Positions 18,207 to 27,035 of a stretch of DNA of 64,000 nt are shown here, piece by piece (positions within the stretch are counted from its first letter, which is position 1; each line of letters begins with the position of its first letter). The translations under genes were made by a program, and so were the position numbers. Below the pieces are notes generated by a model. It was not told the DNA's origin. It ran no database searches and saw only the letters and a program-made list of their open reading frames with translations. The DNA comes from Marinobacter sp. HL-58 (GTDB lineage Bacteria > Pseudomonadota > Gammaproteobacteria > Pseudomonadales > Oleiphilaceae): NCBI RefSeq assembly GCF_001314605.1, contig NZ_LIHP01000001.1, positions 1-64,000 on the forward strand. Direction: 5' to 3'.

Positions 18207-18899
18207 TCAGCCGGGGCAGGCTATTTCTTCCGGCGTTAGCGCCCGGTATTGACCCGGTGCCAGTGCCGGGTCCAGGACAATGTGCCCTATCTGCCATCGA
18301 TGCAGGCTTTCCACATGATTTCCGACTGCCGCCAGCATCCGTTTGACCTGGTGGTAGCGCCCTTCGGAAATGGTCATATCAATCAGCCGGTCATCCAGTT
18401 TGCAGATGCTTGCGGGCCGGGTGGGCCTGGACTCGTCTCGCAGTAAAACACCCTGTTCCAGCCGCGCAATGGCCCCGGCATCGATCGTCTCACTGAGGGT
18501 GACGCGGTAGGTTTTCGGGCAGCTCACTCTCGGAGATGTTATCCGGTGAGACCACTGGCCATCGGTTGTCAGCAATAACAGGCCCGTGGTGTCAGCATCC
18601 AGCCGGCCCGCGATGTGCAGCCCCTTGCGAACGTCCGTTGGCAGCAGGTCCAGCGCGGTCGGTTGCTGGCTATCTGTGGTGGCACTGATGACTCCGTCAG
18701 GCTTGTGCAGCATAAGGTAGCGCTCAGCCGGCAATGACAGGCGGTGTCCTTCCAGGGTTATCAGTGAATCCGGAGATACCGGTGTGCCGGCTTTGCGGCA
18801 GGCCTGTCCATCCAGCTCCACCTTCCCTGCGCTGATGGCCTTCTTCGCATCCCGTCGCGAAAGTGCTGTGGCGTTGGCGATGAAATAATCCAGTCGCAT
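18207..18899 (-). CDS. RsuA-family pseudouridine synthase
   Basis: 230-aa enzyme of the RsuA/RluB/E/F family that isomerises a uridine in ribosomal RNA. An N-terminal S4 RNA-binding domain (residues 1-50, RLDYFIANATALSRRDAKKAI) precedes the catalytic domain. The conserved GRLDADTTGLLL carries catalytic Asp101. The sequence and length resemble RsuA, which modifies 16S U516, but RluE/F cannot be excluded. The frame is open 84 bp further upstream. I chose the ATG at 18899 because MRLDYFI is the usual N-terminus and it follows the upstream gene's stop directly. Confidence 0.88.
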   Translation of the reverse strand: MRLDYFIANATALSRRDAKKAISAGKVELDGQACRKAGTPVSPDSLITLEGHRLSLPAERYLMLHKPDGVISATTDSQQPTALDLLPTDVRKGLHIAGRLDADTTGLLLLTTDGQWSHRITSPRVSCPKTYRVTLSETIDAGAIARLEQGVLLRDESRPTRPASICKLDDRLIDMTISEGRYHQVKRMLAAVGNHVESLHRWQIGHIVLDPALAPGQYRALTPEEIACPG

Positions 18900-18901
18900 C
18901 G

Positions 18902-19933
18902 TCAGGTGCAGCCTTCTCCAGGCGGCGGTAACGTCAGGTTGGCAAGACACAGCACCGGCGCGGAACCGGTCATCCGGTTCCACAACACACCCAGCAATTC
19001 ACCTGCAACCGCCGGACGATCGAGGCGGGAGCTGGGCTCGGGCGTAAGACTGTCGCCATTGTCCCGGGCCAGAATAAAGGTGAAGGGGTGGGCGCCGGGA
19101 ATGCCAAGACGGATATCGGTGGCGGTCAGCGTGCCATTGGCTTTCTCATAATGCAGGAACCCGTCAGTGAACCACTCCAGTCGCCGGCCTTCCTCCAGTG
19201 ACGCCGCCGTTTCGGCAAGTTCCGGGTCCCGGGGAAAGCGTTCCAGGGTGACGGGCCCGTCTCCGTCCAGAAATCCGGTCACGATTTCCACGCGCTGGTC
19301 CTCACCCATGACGGTCACCCGCCACAATACCGTGTTAAAGGGCATTGGCTGCACCAGTCGCGGTGCATCCTCAAGACCTTCGGCAGCCAGGGCCGGTTCG
19401 ACACGGTCCGAAATGATCTGCTGGGCGGTAAAGCTCCAGCCAAGGTAAAGCGTCGACACCACCAGGCCCGCCATAACCGCCCTGGTGTGTTGGCCGCGGA
19501 ACAGGAAAGCCAGTATTCCGGCCAGCAAGGGCAGGGTGTAAAGCGGGTCGATGATAAAGATGCTGCTGATGGCAACCGGCGAGCCAAAAGGCCAGAACAG
19601 CTGGGTGCCGTAAGTGGTGAAAGCATCCAGAAGGGGATGGGTCAGCAGTATCAGGGCCGTGACCGTAAACCAGTGTCGGTAACTGAGGACCGGCCGCCAG
19701 CGATGCAGGCCCCAGGCAAGCAGAAACGACAGTGGCAACAGGATGAACAGGGAATGGCTGAATCCCCGGTGCTGGGTAAAGTTTGCTACCGCCGTGCCAT
19801 AGTCGATAACCACATCCAGGTCCGGCAGGGTGCCCAGGGCCGCGCCGATCAGCAGTGCCGAACGGCCGAGAGTCTTGCCGGCGACCGCGCCTGCCAGCGA
19901 GGCGCCCAATGCAGCCTGGGTTATCGAGTCCAT
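18902..19933 (-). CDS. YdjM-like membrane-bound metal-dependent hydrolase family protein
   Basis: 343-aa protein of the YdjM/DUF457 family (predicted membrane-bound metal-dependent hydrolases). The N-terminus MDSITQAALGASLAGAVAG, the PDLDVVIDYG segment, QHRGFSHSL and THPLLDAFTTYGTQLF are the family's conserved acidic and histidine motifs. Several membrane helices follow to about residue 185, then a long soluble C-terminal part. Activity is not established for this family. It ends 2 bp before the pseudouridine synthase start, so the two are likely co-transcribed. Confidence 0.82.
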   Translation of the reverse strand: MDSITQAALGASLAGAVAGKTLGRSALLIGAALGTLPDLDVVIDYGTAVANFTQHRGFSHSLFILLPLSFLLAWGLHRWRPVLSYRHWFTVTALILLTHPLLDAFTTYGTQLFWPFGSPVAISSIFIIDPLYTLPLLAGILAFLFRGQHTRAVMAGLVVSTLYLGWSFTAQQIISDRVEPALAAEGLEDAPRLVQPMPFNTVLWRVTVMGEDQRVEIVTGFLDGDGPVTLERFPRDPELAETAASLEEGRRLEWFTDGFLHYEKANGTLTATDIRLGIPGAHPFTFILARDNGDSLTPEPSSRLDRPAVAGELLGVLWNRMTGSAPVLCLANLTLPPPGEGCT

Positions 19934-20010
19934 CGGGAATAATACCTTGTCAGAGAAATCCTACAGGTATTATGCGCGGAATCGATTTTCGGATCACGGA
20001 CCTGGTTGCA

Positions 20011-21246
20011 TCAGAGTGTGACATCAAGCGCTTCCAATACCGTATCGCCGGGATAGCCATCCGCTACCAGGCCATTTTCGGACTGGTAGCTCCGGATGGC
20101 CGAGCGGGTGTTGGGGCCCATAATACCGTCCGGCTCGCCGGTGTCGAAGCCTTCATCATTCAGTGCCTGCTGGATGGCGAGTATGTTGTCACGGGATAGC
20201 GCCGGCAGGTCTTCCGGGGGCGGGTTCTGCAGTTTTCCGGCGCCGGCGATCCGGTCTGCCAGGTGGCCAACGGCGATGGCGTAGAACTCGGAACGGTTCC
20301 ATCCCATGATGACGCCAAAGTTCCCGTAGGCCAGGAATGCCGGCCCGCGGTGGCCGGCCGGGACCACAAGAGAGGCTTTGATGGGCTCGTCTGCCAGGTC
20401 GTTGCCGAACGCGTCAGTGACGCCCAGCTCCCGCCACTCCTCGAGTGTCATCCTGCGACCATCCGCCAGTTCGTAATCGAATTCATCCGGCAGCAGGACT
20501 TCGCGGCCCCATCGGTAGTCACCATCCCAACCCAGATCTTCGAGGAAATTGCCGGCCGACATCATGGCGTCGGGCAGACTGTTCCACAGGTCCCGCTTGC
20601 CGTCACCATCACCGTCCACTGCGTGGCGCAGAAAAACGGTAGGCATGAACTGGACGTGGCCCATGGCGCCGGCCCAGGAGCCCTCCATCTGCTCGGGCGC
20701 AATGGAGCCTTCGTCGATGATCTGCAGAGCCGCAATCAGTTGTTCGGTGAAGAACTCACTGCGGCGCTGGTCGCAGGCCAGTGTCGCCAGGGAACTGGGT
20801 ACCGGCATTTTGCCAAAGTAGGCGCCAAAATTGGTTTCCAGCCCCCAGAAAGCCACAAGGTAGGGGGCGGGAACGCCGGTTTCACGGGTAACACGGTCGA
20901 GCAATTCCCGATGTTCCTCGAGCAATTCCCGGCCTTCGGTGACCCGCTGCTCATTGACCCTGCGATTGAGGTAGTCGGCGAACGTGGTGGTGAATTCCGG
21001 CTGGCGCCGGTCAAGCTCGATGACCTGCTGCAGGTACTCGGCACTGGCCAGGACCTCTGTGGCGGTCTCCGATGACACGCCGGCACTGATGGCACGGCTT
21101 TCCAGCCGTTCAATGCACTGGGGGAAGCTTTCCGGCTCATCGCCGAAGGCGGCGCCGGGCAGGCTTGCCATCGCCAGAAGTCCTGCAAGTGAAAGGTGAC
21201 TGATCGTCCGTTTGCCTGCAAAAGTCCCTGTGAATATGGTGGGCAC
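20011..21246 (-). CDS. Lytic murein transglycosylase (MltB-type) with peptidoglycan-binding domain
   Basis: 411-aa secreted enzyme that cleaves peptidoglycan glycan strands. It has a Sec signal peptide to about residue 35. The MltB-like catalytic domain contains the catalytic Glu in AFWGLETNFGAYFG and the WAGAMGHVQFMP motif. A C-terminal PG_binding_1 domain (NILAIQQALNDEGFD, then GIMGPNTRSAIRSYQ) follows. No lipobox cysteine is seen, so it is soluble periplasmic rather than a lipoprotein. Start is GTG at 21246 with a GAGG site; no better ATG lies before the signal peptide. Confidence 0.9.
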   Translation of the reverse strand: MPTIFTGTFAGKRTISHLSLAGLLAMASLPGAAFGDEPESFPQCIERLESRAISAGVSSETATEVLASAEYLQQVIELDRRQPEFTTTFADYLNRRVNEQRVTEGRELLEEHRELLDRVTRETGVPAPYLVAFWGLETNFGAYFGKMPVPSSLATLACDQRRSEFFTEQLIAALQIIDEGSIAPEQMEGSWAGAMGHVQFMPTVFLRHAVDGDGDGKRDLWNSLPDAMMSAGNFLEDLGWDGDYRWGREVLLPDEFDYELADGRRMTLEEWRELGVTDAFGNDLADEPIKASLVVPAGHRGPAFLAYGNFGVIMGWNRSEFYAIAVGHLADRIAGAGKLQNPPPEDLPALSRDNILAIQQALNDEGFDTGEPDGIMGPNTRSAIRSYQSENGLVADGYPGDTVLEALDVTL

Positions 21247-21466
21247 GCTGAACCTCGGTCTGGAATGGATGTTTCAGGCTCATGGTAGCCTGTTTTGACG
21301 GCTCTTAAATACCGTTGTCGGCCGCTTTCGGTGACAATTCTTTAACCTGGTGTTTCCGGCAACCCTGCCTGTGTCGTCTTTTTGTAGCCCGGCTATTCCC
21401 GATCAGCGCGTTGTTCTATAGTTTGGGCTCGTAAACGACAAATTTCCCCTTGAAAAGGTCTGACTC

Positions 21467-22318
21467 ATGGCAACGCTGAAGGCGCTGGTAGTGGACGATG
21501 CCAGTTTTGTCAGGGATCTGGTCAAACGGACAGTGCGCCAGCGTTTTCCGGTGATCGAAACCACCGATGCCCAGAACGGACGGCGGGCCCAGTCCTTAAT
21601 GTCCCGCACGGTATTCGACCTGATTCTCTGTGACTGGGAAATGCCGGAGATGTCCGGCCTGGAATTGCTGCAGTGGATGCGTCAGCAGCCCCAGTACGAG
21701 AAGGTACCCTTCATCATGATCACCAGCCGCGGTGACAAGGATCATGTCGTGGAAGCGGTCAAGGGCGGGGTGTCCGAGTATCTTGGCAAACCCTTCAGCC
21801 CGGAAGGGTTGAGTAACAAGATCATCAAGGTGATGGGGCGGCGGCTCAAGGACGCCATGGACCGCAGTGGCAAGTCCATGGGCGGTCCTGCGGAGGCTTT
21901 CCGGGAATCCGCTACGCTGTTGACGCAGAAACGGGAACCGGCGTCTCCGGAGCCGGCCCGTCCGGGCAGACCAGCGGCTGCGCCGTCAGCTTCGGGCAGG
22001 CCGGCTATGAGTGTGGCTTCGGTACGTTTCTCGGACAGCACGCTCAGGTCGGTGGTCAAGGACATAAACCTTACCGAAGTCCGGGTGATCGCCAAGCGGG
22101 ACCAGCAGTTTCCCGGCATTCTTGATCAGGCAGTGGTGGATATCGAGGTGGCCGAGGGTCAGGTGGCACGCCTGAACGGTTACGTTCACCAGCTGCAGGC
22201 CGTTGAAAAGCGGCAGGATACGGATTTTGTCAGCGTAACCATCCGCTTTGTCGACGAAGACCCGCAAAAGCTGGAAGACCTGTCCCGATTCATAGCGCGC
22301 TTCCGGAGCGGTGGTTAA
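21467..22318 (+). CDS. Response regulator with receiver domain and uncharacterised C-terminal domain
   Basis: 283-aa regulator. Residues 1-120 form a CheY-like receiver with acidic pocket DD (10-11), phosphorylation Asp56 in LCDWEMPEMSG and Lys108 in LGKPF. A Pro/Ala/Ser-rich linker follows (about 150-180). The C-terminal ~100 residues (SVASVRFSDSTLRSVVKDIN, then INLTEV...FVSVTIRFVD) belong to no DNA-binding or enzyme class I recognise. No histidine kinase is adjacent. The partner and output are unknown; a protein-binding role is possible. It is divergent from the transglycosylase and convergent with phoR. Confidence 0.82.
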   Translation: MATLKALVVDDASFVRDLVKRTVRQRFPVIETTDAQNGRRAQSLMSRTVFDLILCDWEMPEMSGLELLQWMRQQPQYEKVPFIMITSRGDKDHVVEAVKGGVSEYLGKPFSPEGLSNKIIKVMGRRLKDAMDRSGKSMGGPAEAFRESATLLTQKREPASPEPARPGRPAAAPSASGRPAMSVASVRFSDSTLRSVVKDINLTEVRVIAKRDQQFPGILDQAVVDIEVAEGQVARLNGYVHQLQAVEKRQDTDFVSVTIRFVDEDPQKLEDLSRFIARFRSGG

Positions 22319-22335
22319 GCCGGGAACCGGTGGCG

Positions 22336-23652
22336 TCAGGTAGCGGTCTCCGGCAGCCTTTCGGCCAGCCGCTCCCGGGGGAAGTGGCAGATAAACTCAC
22401 TGCCATCGCCGATGCGGCTGCGTATCTCCAGCCGGCCGTCATGGTTAAGCAGCACATGCTTGACGATGGCCAGCCCCAGGCCGGTGCCTCCGGTTTCCTT
22501 GTGCCGGCTCGGATCGGCGCGGTAAAAGCGCTCGGTGAGACGTGGAATGTGGACCGGATCAATACCGATACCGGTATCCTTCACTGACAGGTGTGCCCCC
22601 TCGCGATCCGTGTTCCAGGTAATGGTTATCTGCCCGCCTGCCGGGGTATATTTCACCGCGTTGAAAATCAGGTTGGAAAAGGCACTGCGCAGCTGGCTTT
22701 CGTCGCCCCGGAGCAGATGGCGTTCCGCGATACTGATCCTGAACTCGTGGCCCTGTTCTCCGCTGAGGGCCCGTGCATCGTGGCAGATCTGGTTGATCAG
22801 GGCGCCGACGTCCGTTACCGCATCGCTGATGGTCTGTTCACCGGTTTCAATCTTCGACAACAGAATCAGGTCCGTAATCAGGGCTTCCATGCGGGACGAC
22901 TGCTGAGCCATGGTAGTGATGGCTCTTCGCCACTTGGGGGGCAGGTCATCGGCATTGTCCACCAGGGTTTCCAGATAGCCGCTGATGACCGTCAGCGGTG
23001 TTCTCATTTCATGGGATACATTACCCACGAAGTCCCGCCTCATCTGTTCCAGCTGGTAGAGGCGGGTCACGTCCTTGGCCACGATCAGACGGTCGTCGTC
23101 GCCAAACAGGCTGATCTGGATTTGCAGACGGATATGGGGCCGTGCCGGCGAGTTGAGCTCAAGGGGCTCGCGGTAGTCCCGGGAGTCAAAGTAGGCCTTG
23201 AAGGCCGGATTACGGATCAGGTTATGGATGAACTGGCCCTGGTCCGAACTGCGGCGGAAACCCAGCAGGTGTTCCGCCGAACCATTCCACCATTCCATGG
23301 CGCCCCGGGAATCAGTCATGATAACGCCATCCCGCATGGCATTGGTGGATTCCTGAACCCGGTTGATCTGGGCGCGAAGTTTGTCCTGGGTGCGAAGGTG
23401 CGTCTGGTGAAGCTTGTGGAGGCCATCAAAAATGTCCCCCCAGAGCCCTATGCTCTGGGGAGCTTCATCATTGCCCCCGGGGTTTCCGAGCCAGTGGTAG
23501 AGCCGCTTGGCCTGAGCCAGGGTCCACCAGAGATAGGCAAGTAGGCCGGCCGTCAATCCGTAGAGCGGCTCGTCGAAAACAAGTCCGATCACTGTGCAGG
23601 CGATCAGGAATACGATGATCCATCGCACGTACTTTGACCAGTTGTGTTGCAT
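22336..23652 (-). CDS. phoR: Phosphate regulon sensor histidine kinase PhoR
   Basis: 438-aa membrane histidine kinase that controls PhoB in response to phosphate. Two N-terminal membrane helices (residues about 9-47) have almost no periplasmic loop, as in PhoR. A PAS domain (about 100-200) is followed by HisKA with His214 in NVSHEMRTPLT and HATPase_c with N-box FNAVKYTP, G1 DTGIGI and G2 GGTGLGLAI. It is 57 bp downstream of phoB on the same strand, the standard phoB-phoR operon. Signal input normally comes through the Pst system and PhoU, which are not in this window. Confidence 0.95.
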   Translation of the reverse strand: MQHNWSKYVRWIIVFLIACTVIGLVFDEPLYGLTAGLLAYLWWTLAQAKRLYHWLGNPGGNDEAPQSIGLWGDIFDGLHKLHQTHLRTQDKLRAQINRVQESTNAMRDGVIMTDSRGAMEWWNGSAEHLLGFRRSSDQGQFIHNLIRNPAFKAYFDSRDYREPLELNSPARPHIRLQIQISLFGDDDRLIVAKDVTRLYQLEQMRRDFVGNVSHEMRTPLTVISGYLETLVDNADDLPPKWRRAITTMAQQSSRMEALITDLILLSKIETGEQTISDAVTDVGALINQICHDARALSGEQGHEFRISIAERHLLRGDESQLRSAFSNLIFNAVKYTPAGGQITITWNTDREGAHLSVKDTGIGIDPVHIPRLTERFYRADPSRHKETGGTGLGLAIVKHVLLNHDGRLEIRSRIGDGSEFICHFPRERLAERLPETAT

Positions 23653-23710
23653 GACTGCTACCCCTGAATCAGTCCCGGGCCATTGCGGGGATTAAAGGCG
23701 CCGGCCGTGG

Positions 23711-24403
23711 CTATGCCGCTCTGGTAGAAAAGCGGTAGCCGGTGCCACGCACTGTCTGGATCAGGTGGTCATAGCGGTCGCCCAGGGCTTTGCGTAAGCG
23801 ACGTATGTGAACATCGACGGTTCGCTCCTCAACGTAGACATTCCCGCCCCATACCTGGTCCAGTAGTTGTGAGCGAGTATAGACCCGTTCCTGGTGTGTC
23901 ATGAAGAACTGAAGTAGCCGGTACTCGGTGGGGCCGATGTTCAGGGCGCCGGTTTCGGTGGTTACCCTGTGGCCCACCGGGTCAAGGGTCAGGCCATCCA
24001 CTTCAATGGGTGTTTCCACGCCCGGGGGCGTTGCACGGCGTAACACGGCCTTGAGCCGGGCCACCAGTTCCCTGGGTGAAAAGGGCTTGGTGATGTAGTC
24101 ATCGGCACCGACTTCCAGGCCCTGGATCTTGTTGTCCTCCTCGACTTTTGCGGTCAGCATGATAATGGGGATTTCGGCAGTCGCCTCCTCTTTCTTGAGG
24201 CGCCTGGCCAGTTCCACGCCGCTGGTGCCGGGCAGCATCCAGTCCAGGAGTATGAGGTCAGGCTGTTTGTCTACAATAAGGGCATGCGCTTCGCGGGCAT
24301 CCGCTGCCTCGAGATAGTTGTAGTCGGCCATTTCGAGGGCAACGGCAATCATTTCGCGGATTGGCGCCTCGTCATCGACGATCAGGACGGTTTTTCCAGT
24401 CAT
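23711..24403 (-). CDS. phoB: Phosphate regulon response regulator PhoB
   Basis: 230-aa OmpR/PhoB-family regulator that activates phosphate-starvation genes. The receiver domain has phosphorylation Asp54 ([13 protein letters not shown]) and the PhoB-typical [21 protein letters not shown]. The C-terminal winged helix has [12 protein letters not shown], then [12 protein letters not shown]. It closely resembles Pseudomonas PhoB, which starts MVGKT; on that basis I use the ATG at 24403 (MTGKT) rather than the ATG two codons upstream. A Pho box and -10 element lie upstream, so it is probably autoregulated. Confidence 0.96.
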   Translation of the reverse strand: MTGKTVLIVDDEAPIREMIAVALEMADYNYLEAADAREAHALIVDKQPDLILLDWMLPGTSGVELARRLKKEEATAEIPIIMLTAKVEEDNKIQGLEVGADDYITKPFSPRELVARLKAVLRRATPPGVETPIEVDGLTLDPVGHRVTTETGALNIGPTEYRLLQFFMTHQERVYTRSQLLDQVWGGNVYVEERTVDVHIRRLRKALGDRYDHLIQTVRGTGYRFSTRAA

Positions 24404-24443
24404 GAGCATTAACCTGTGTCAGTCCTTGTATTGTTGCTGACTC

Positions 24444-24477
24444 ATTACATCGGGGTAGTGTTACAAGTATATGACAG
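24444..24477 (-). promoter_or_regulatory. Pho box and -10 element of phoB promoter
   Basis: Read on the minus strand, positions 24477-24460 give CTGTCAT-ATAC-TTGTAAC. This is a Pho box with a perfect first half-site and a 5/7 second half against CTGTCAC. Ten bases later comes TGTAAT (24449-24444), a 5/6 match to the -10 consensus at the spacing usual for PhoB-activated promoters. It lies between the ubiA 3' end and the phoB start, so it should drive phoB-phoR. Confidence 0.8.
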
Positions 24478-24504
24478 GATCAGCCCGGGGCCGGAATTGT
24501 TGGA

Positions 24505-25392
24505 TTAATGTACGATCAGGTCGGCCAGCAGGCCGGTGAATACTGCAAAGCCCGCCCAGTTGTTGTTCAGGAACGCCTTGAAGCAACCATCCCGCTCCCG
24601 GTAGCGGGCCAGGTGTTGCTGGAAGACAAACAGGCAGGCCATGGCAACAAGCCCCAGATAATAGAATACGCCAAGTTCGGCCTGATGGCCCACCAGAACC
24701 AGGATCAGCACCACCAGTGCCTGGAGTATGGCGATAACGGCACGGTCGGCCTCGCCAAACAGGATCGCCGTGGATTTGATGCCTATCTTCAAGTCGTCAT
24801 CGCGGTCAACCATGGCATACAGGGTGTCGTAGGCGACCGTCCAGAGCACGTTGGCAGTGAACAGCAGCCAGGCCATCCGGGTGACTTCACCGGCCTCGGC
24901 CGCCCAGGCCATGGGGATTGCCCAGGAAAAGGCGGCGCCAAGGAACAGTTGCGGAAGGTGGGTGTAGCGCTTCATGAACGGATAGATAAAAGCCAGAATC
25001 ACGCCGCCAAACGAGAGATACAGGGTCAGTGTGTTGGTAAACAGCACCACCATCAGAAAAGCGACAAGGCAGATCCCGGCAAACAGTGCCACGGCTTCCC
25101 ATGCTTCAATCCGGCCGGTTGTCAGGGGCCGGTTCCGGGTGCGTTTTACATGGCGGTCTACCTTGCGGTCGGCAAAGTCGTTGATGGCACAACCGGCGGC
25201 GCGCATCAGGAAAACGCCGAGGGTGAACACGATGAAATTGCCGATACCGGGAAAACCGTCCGCTGCCAGCCACAGCGCCCAGTAGGTCGGCCACAGCAGG
25301 AGCAGGCTGCCGATCGGGCGGTCGAGGCGTAACAGGCGGGCATAATCCGCAAGGCGGGCCTGGATGTGATCGGGCACGGCGTTTGAAAGCAT
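24505..25392 (-). CDS. ubiA: 4-hydroxybenzoate octaprenyltransferase
   Basis: 295-aa inner-membrane prenyltransferase that joins the polyprenyl tail to 4-hydroxybenzoate in ubiquinone synthesis. Both Asp-rich Mg-diphosphate motifs are present: NDFADRKVD (residues 71-79) and DRDDD (in [15 protein letters not shown]). About eight membrane helices are predicted. The frame is open 33 bp further, but the ATG at 25392 gives the usual length and N-terminus. It follows ubiC by 95 bp on the same strand. Confidence 0.95.
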   Translation of the reverse strand: MLSNAVPDHIQARLADYARLLRLDRPIGSLLLLWPTYWALWLAADGFPGIGNFIVFTLGVFLMRAAGCAINDFADRKVDRHVKRTRNRPLTTGRIEAWEAVALFAGICLVAFLMVVLFTNTLTLYLSFGGVILAFIYPFMKRYTHLPQLFLGAAFSWAIPMAWAAEAGEVTRMAWLLFTANVLWTVAYDTLYAMVDRDDDLKIGIKSTAILFGEADRAVIAILQALVVLILVLVGHQAELGVFYYLGLVAMACLFVFQQHLARYRERDGCFKAFLNNNWAGFAVFTGLLADLIVH

Positions 25393-25487
25393 GGGACAGA
25401 TCCGTTCGAGAGATGTTCGTTCCACTGGGCCGGGATTATAGCCAGCCGCAGGGGTGGGGTGAAAGGGAGGAATCGGAAGGCGGGGTT

Positions 25488-26030
25488 TCAGTCAGCCAGG
25501 GTCGGCAGGAAATACTCGCCCACCAGCAGCAGATGCTGGCCACTGTAGAACCGGGATCGCCGTGCCGCCAGGGGCTGGGCGCTGTTGCTGCGCTGGCACA
25601 GGCCGGTCTCGAACGGACCCCGCTGCCACTCGGGATTGCTGAAAAGATAAGCCCCCAGGGGGCGGCGGCCAAGGTTGCGGAGGCGGCGGCCGCGCCCGGC
25701 CAGGGTGGCCAGCGGAATGATGGTGCGGGCAAGTACCCAGGGTGTGTCGTCGCCATTGAGGCAGACTTCGCGTACCCAGGCCTTCTGGCGAATCGGGATG
25801 CCCAGGGTGCGGGCTTCTTCCAGGGTGGGGCGGGCAAAGCCTTCCCGGAGAATATCCACGCGGAAGCTCTCGCGGCACTGAAGCTGAAGTGCACGGGTCA
25901 GTGACCCCTCAAGCTTGAGCCAGTAACCGAGCGGGCCATGGACGGCAGGATTTTTCAGGCCGGCTGCAGGAAAAGATCGGTACCAGTCCGTTGGCGGGAT
26001 GCAGATGGCGTTACAGTCCCTTGACGGCAT
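25488..26030 (-). CDS. ubiC: Chorismate pyruvate-lyase
   Basis: 180-aa cytoplasmic enzyme that converts chorismate to 4-hydroxybenzoate and pyruvate, the first step of ubiquinone synthesis. The GSLTRALQL opening of the core, the REVCL segment, ARTIIPL and the [11 protein letters not shown] motif match UbiC. The frame is open to 26105. I chose the ATG at 26030, preceded by CGGGAA, because it yields near-family length. This start lies inside the last codons of hpt, a ~20 bp overlap suggesting translational coupling; a later start is possible. UbiC makes the substrate that UbiA, encoded next, prenylates. Confidence 0.88.
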   Translation of the reverse strand: MPSRDCNAICIPPTDWYRSFPAAGLKNPAVHGPLGYWLKLEGSLTRALQLQCRESFRVDILREGFARPTLEEARTLGIPIRQKAWVREVCLNGDDTPWVLARTIIPLATLAGRGRRLRNLGRRPLGAYLFSNPEWQRGPFETGLCQRSNSAQPLAARRSRFYSGQHLLLVGEYFLPTLAD

Positions 26031-26568
26031 AAATTCCCGGGGCATTACGCCAGTAGCCTTTATAATCCATGCCGTAGCCAAACAGGAACCGGTCCTCCAC
26101 TTCAAGCCCGGTAAAGTCGGCTTTCAGGTCTGGCCGTGCCTTGCGGTCGTGCTGCTTGTCCACGAGCACGGCCGTCAGCACTTCTTTGGCTCCATGGGCA
26201 AGGCAGTAATCCGCGATGGCACAGAGGGTCGTACCTTCATCGAGTATGTCGTCGACGATCAGAACGGTTCTGCCATTCATGTCGGCTTCCGGCCGCAGTT
26301 TCCATTCCAGTATGCCGCCGGTTGTCTCCTGGCGGTATCGGGTGGCATGGAGGTATTCCGCCTGCACCGGGAACGCCAGCCTTGGCAACAGCTGGCCGGT
26401 CAGAATCAGCCCACCGTTCATCACGCAGAACAGCAGGGGGTTGGTGTCCCTGAGGCGCCCGGAAATCTCGTCCGCGAGGCTCTGGATGGCGGCCTGTACC
26501 TGCTGCTCGTTCACCAGGCAATCGGCGTCGGCCATTACCTGGTTCAGTTCGGCGACGGTATCGGTCAT
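26011..26568 (-). CDS. hpt: Hypoxanthine-guanine phosphoribosyltransferase
   Basis: 185-aa type I PRTase for purine salvage, making IMP or GMP from base and PRPP. The PRPP-binding loop is VLIVDDILDEGTTL. The flexible-loop and base-binding regions (YRQETTGG, then DRFLFGYGMDYKGYWRN) fit HGPRT. It is the first gene of an apparent hpt-ubiC-ubiA unit. 261 bp separate it from the divergent rubredoxin gene. Confidence 0.92.
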   Translation of the reverse strand: MTDTVAELNQVMADADCLVNEQQVQAAIQSLADEISGRLRDTNPLLFCVMNGGLILTGQLLPRLAFPVQAEYLHATRYRQETTGGILEWKLRPEADMNGRTVLIVDDILDEGTTLCAIADYCLAHGAKEVLTAVLVDKQHDRKARPDLKADFTGLEVEDRFLFGYGMDYKGYWRNAPGIYAVKGL

Positions 26569-26770
26569 AGCGGTCGGGTCCTGTTGTAAAACGGCCGATT
26601 ATACCGGAGGAGGGGCGCTGAAGGGAGGGGGCGATCCCTGTGCGCTGTCGGTATTTGTGGCTATTGGCAGAAATCCCGCCTGAAGTCCGTCTGCGCCGGC
26701 ATTGGTCAATGTCCCGGCGATGGGTATGATGGATGGCCGGTTAAAGCAGCGCCCCCGGGCGCAAAAAGAC

Positions 26771-26799
26771 TTGCGTGCATGATTGTAGGACAATTATCA
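26771..26799 (+). promoter_or_regulatory. Possible sigma-70 promoter of the rubredoxin gene
   Basis: TTGCGT and TTATCA are separated by 17 bp, 31 bp before the rubredoxin start. The -35 is a fair match and the -10 is weak, so this is a candidate only. Confidence 0.35.
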
Positions 26800-26829
26800 T
26801 CGCGCCCTGATGAGTTTCGGAGGAGTGGC

Positions 26830-26997
26830 ATGAAGAAGTGGCAATGCGTTGTTTGTGGTTTTATCTACGATGAGGCCGAGGGCTGGCCGGACGACGGTAT
26901 CGAACCCGGTACCGCCTGGGAAGATGTACCCGATGACTGGGAATGCCCCGACTGCGGCGTGGGCAAGGAAGACTTTGAGATGATCGAGATCGGTTGA
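26830..26997 (+). CDS. rubA: Rubredoxin
   Basis: 55-aa one-iron electron carrier. Iron is bound by Cys6 and Cys9 (CVVCGF) and Cys39 and Cys42 (CPDCGVGK). It carries electrons to alkane hydroxylase (AlkB) or similar oxygenases. A GGAGGAG site precedes the ATG; an upstream in-frame ATG at 26779 is ignored because [10 protein letters not shown] is the canonical N-terminus. The reductase gene follows 38 bp later. No alkB is in this window, so the acceptor must be encoded elsewhere. Confidence 0.96.
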   Translation: MKKWQCVVCGFIYDEAEGWPDDGIEPGTAWEDVPDDWECPDCGVGKEDFEMIEIG

Positions 26998-27035
26998 CAA
27001 GACCGTTGCAGACGAACTGAGCCGGAGAGCAGGTA

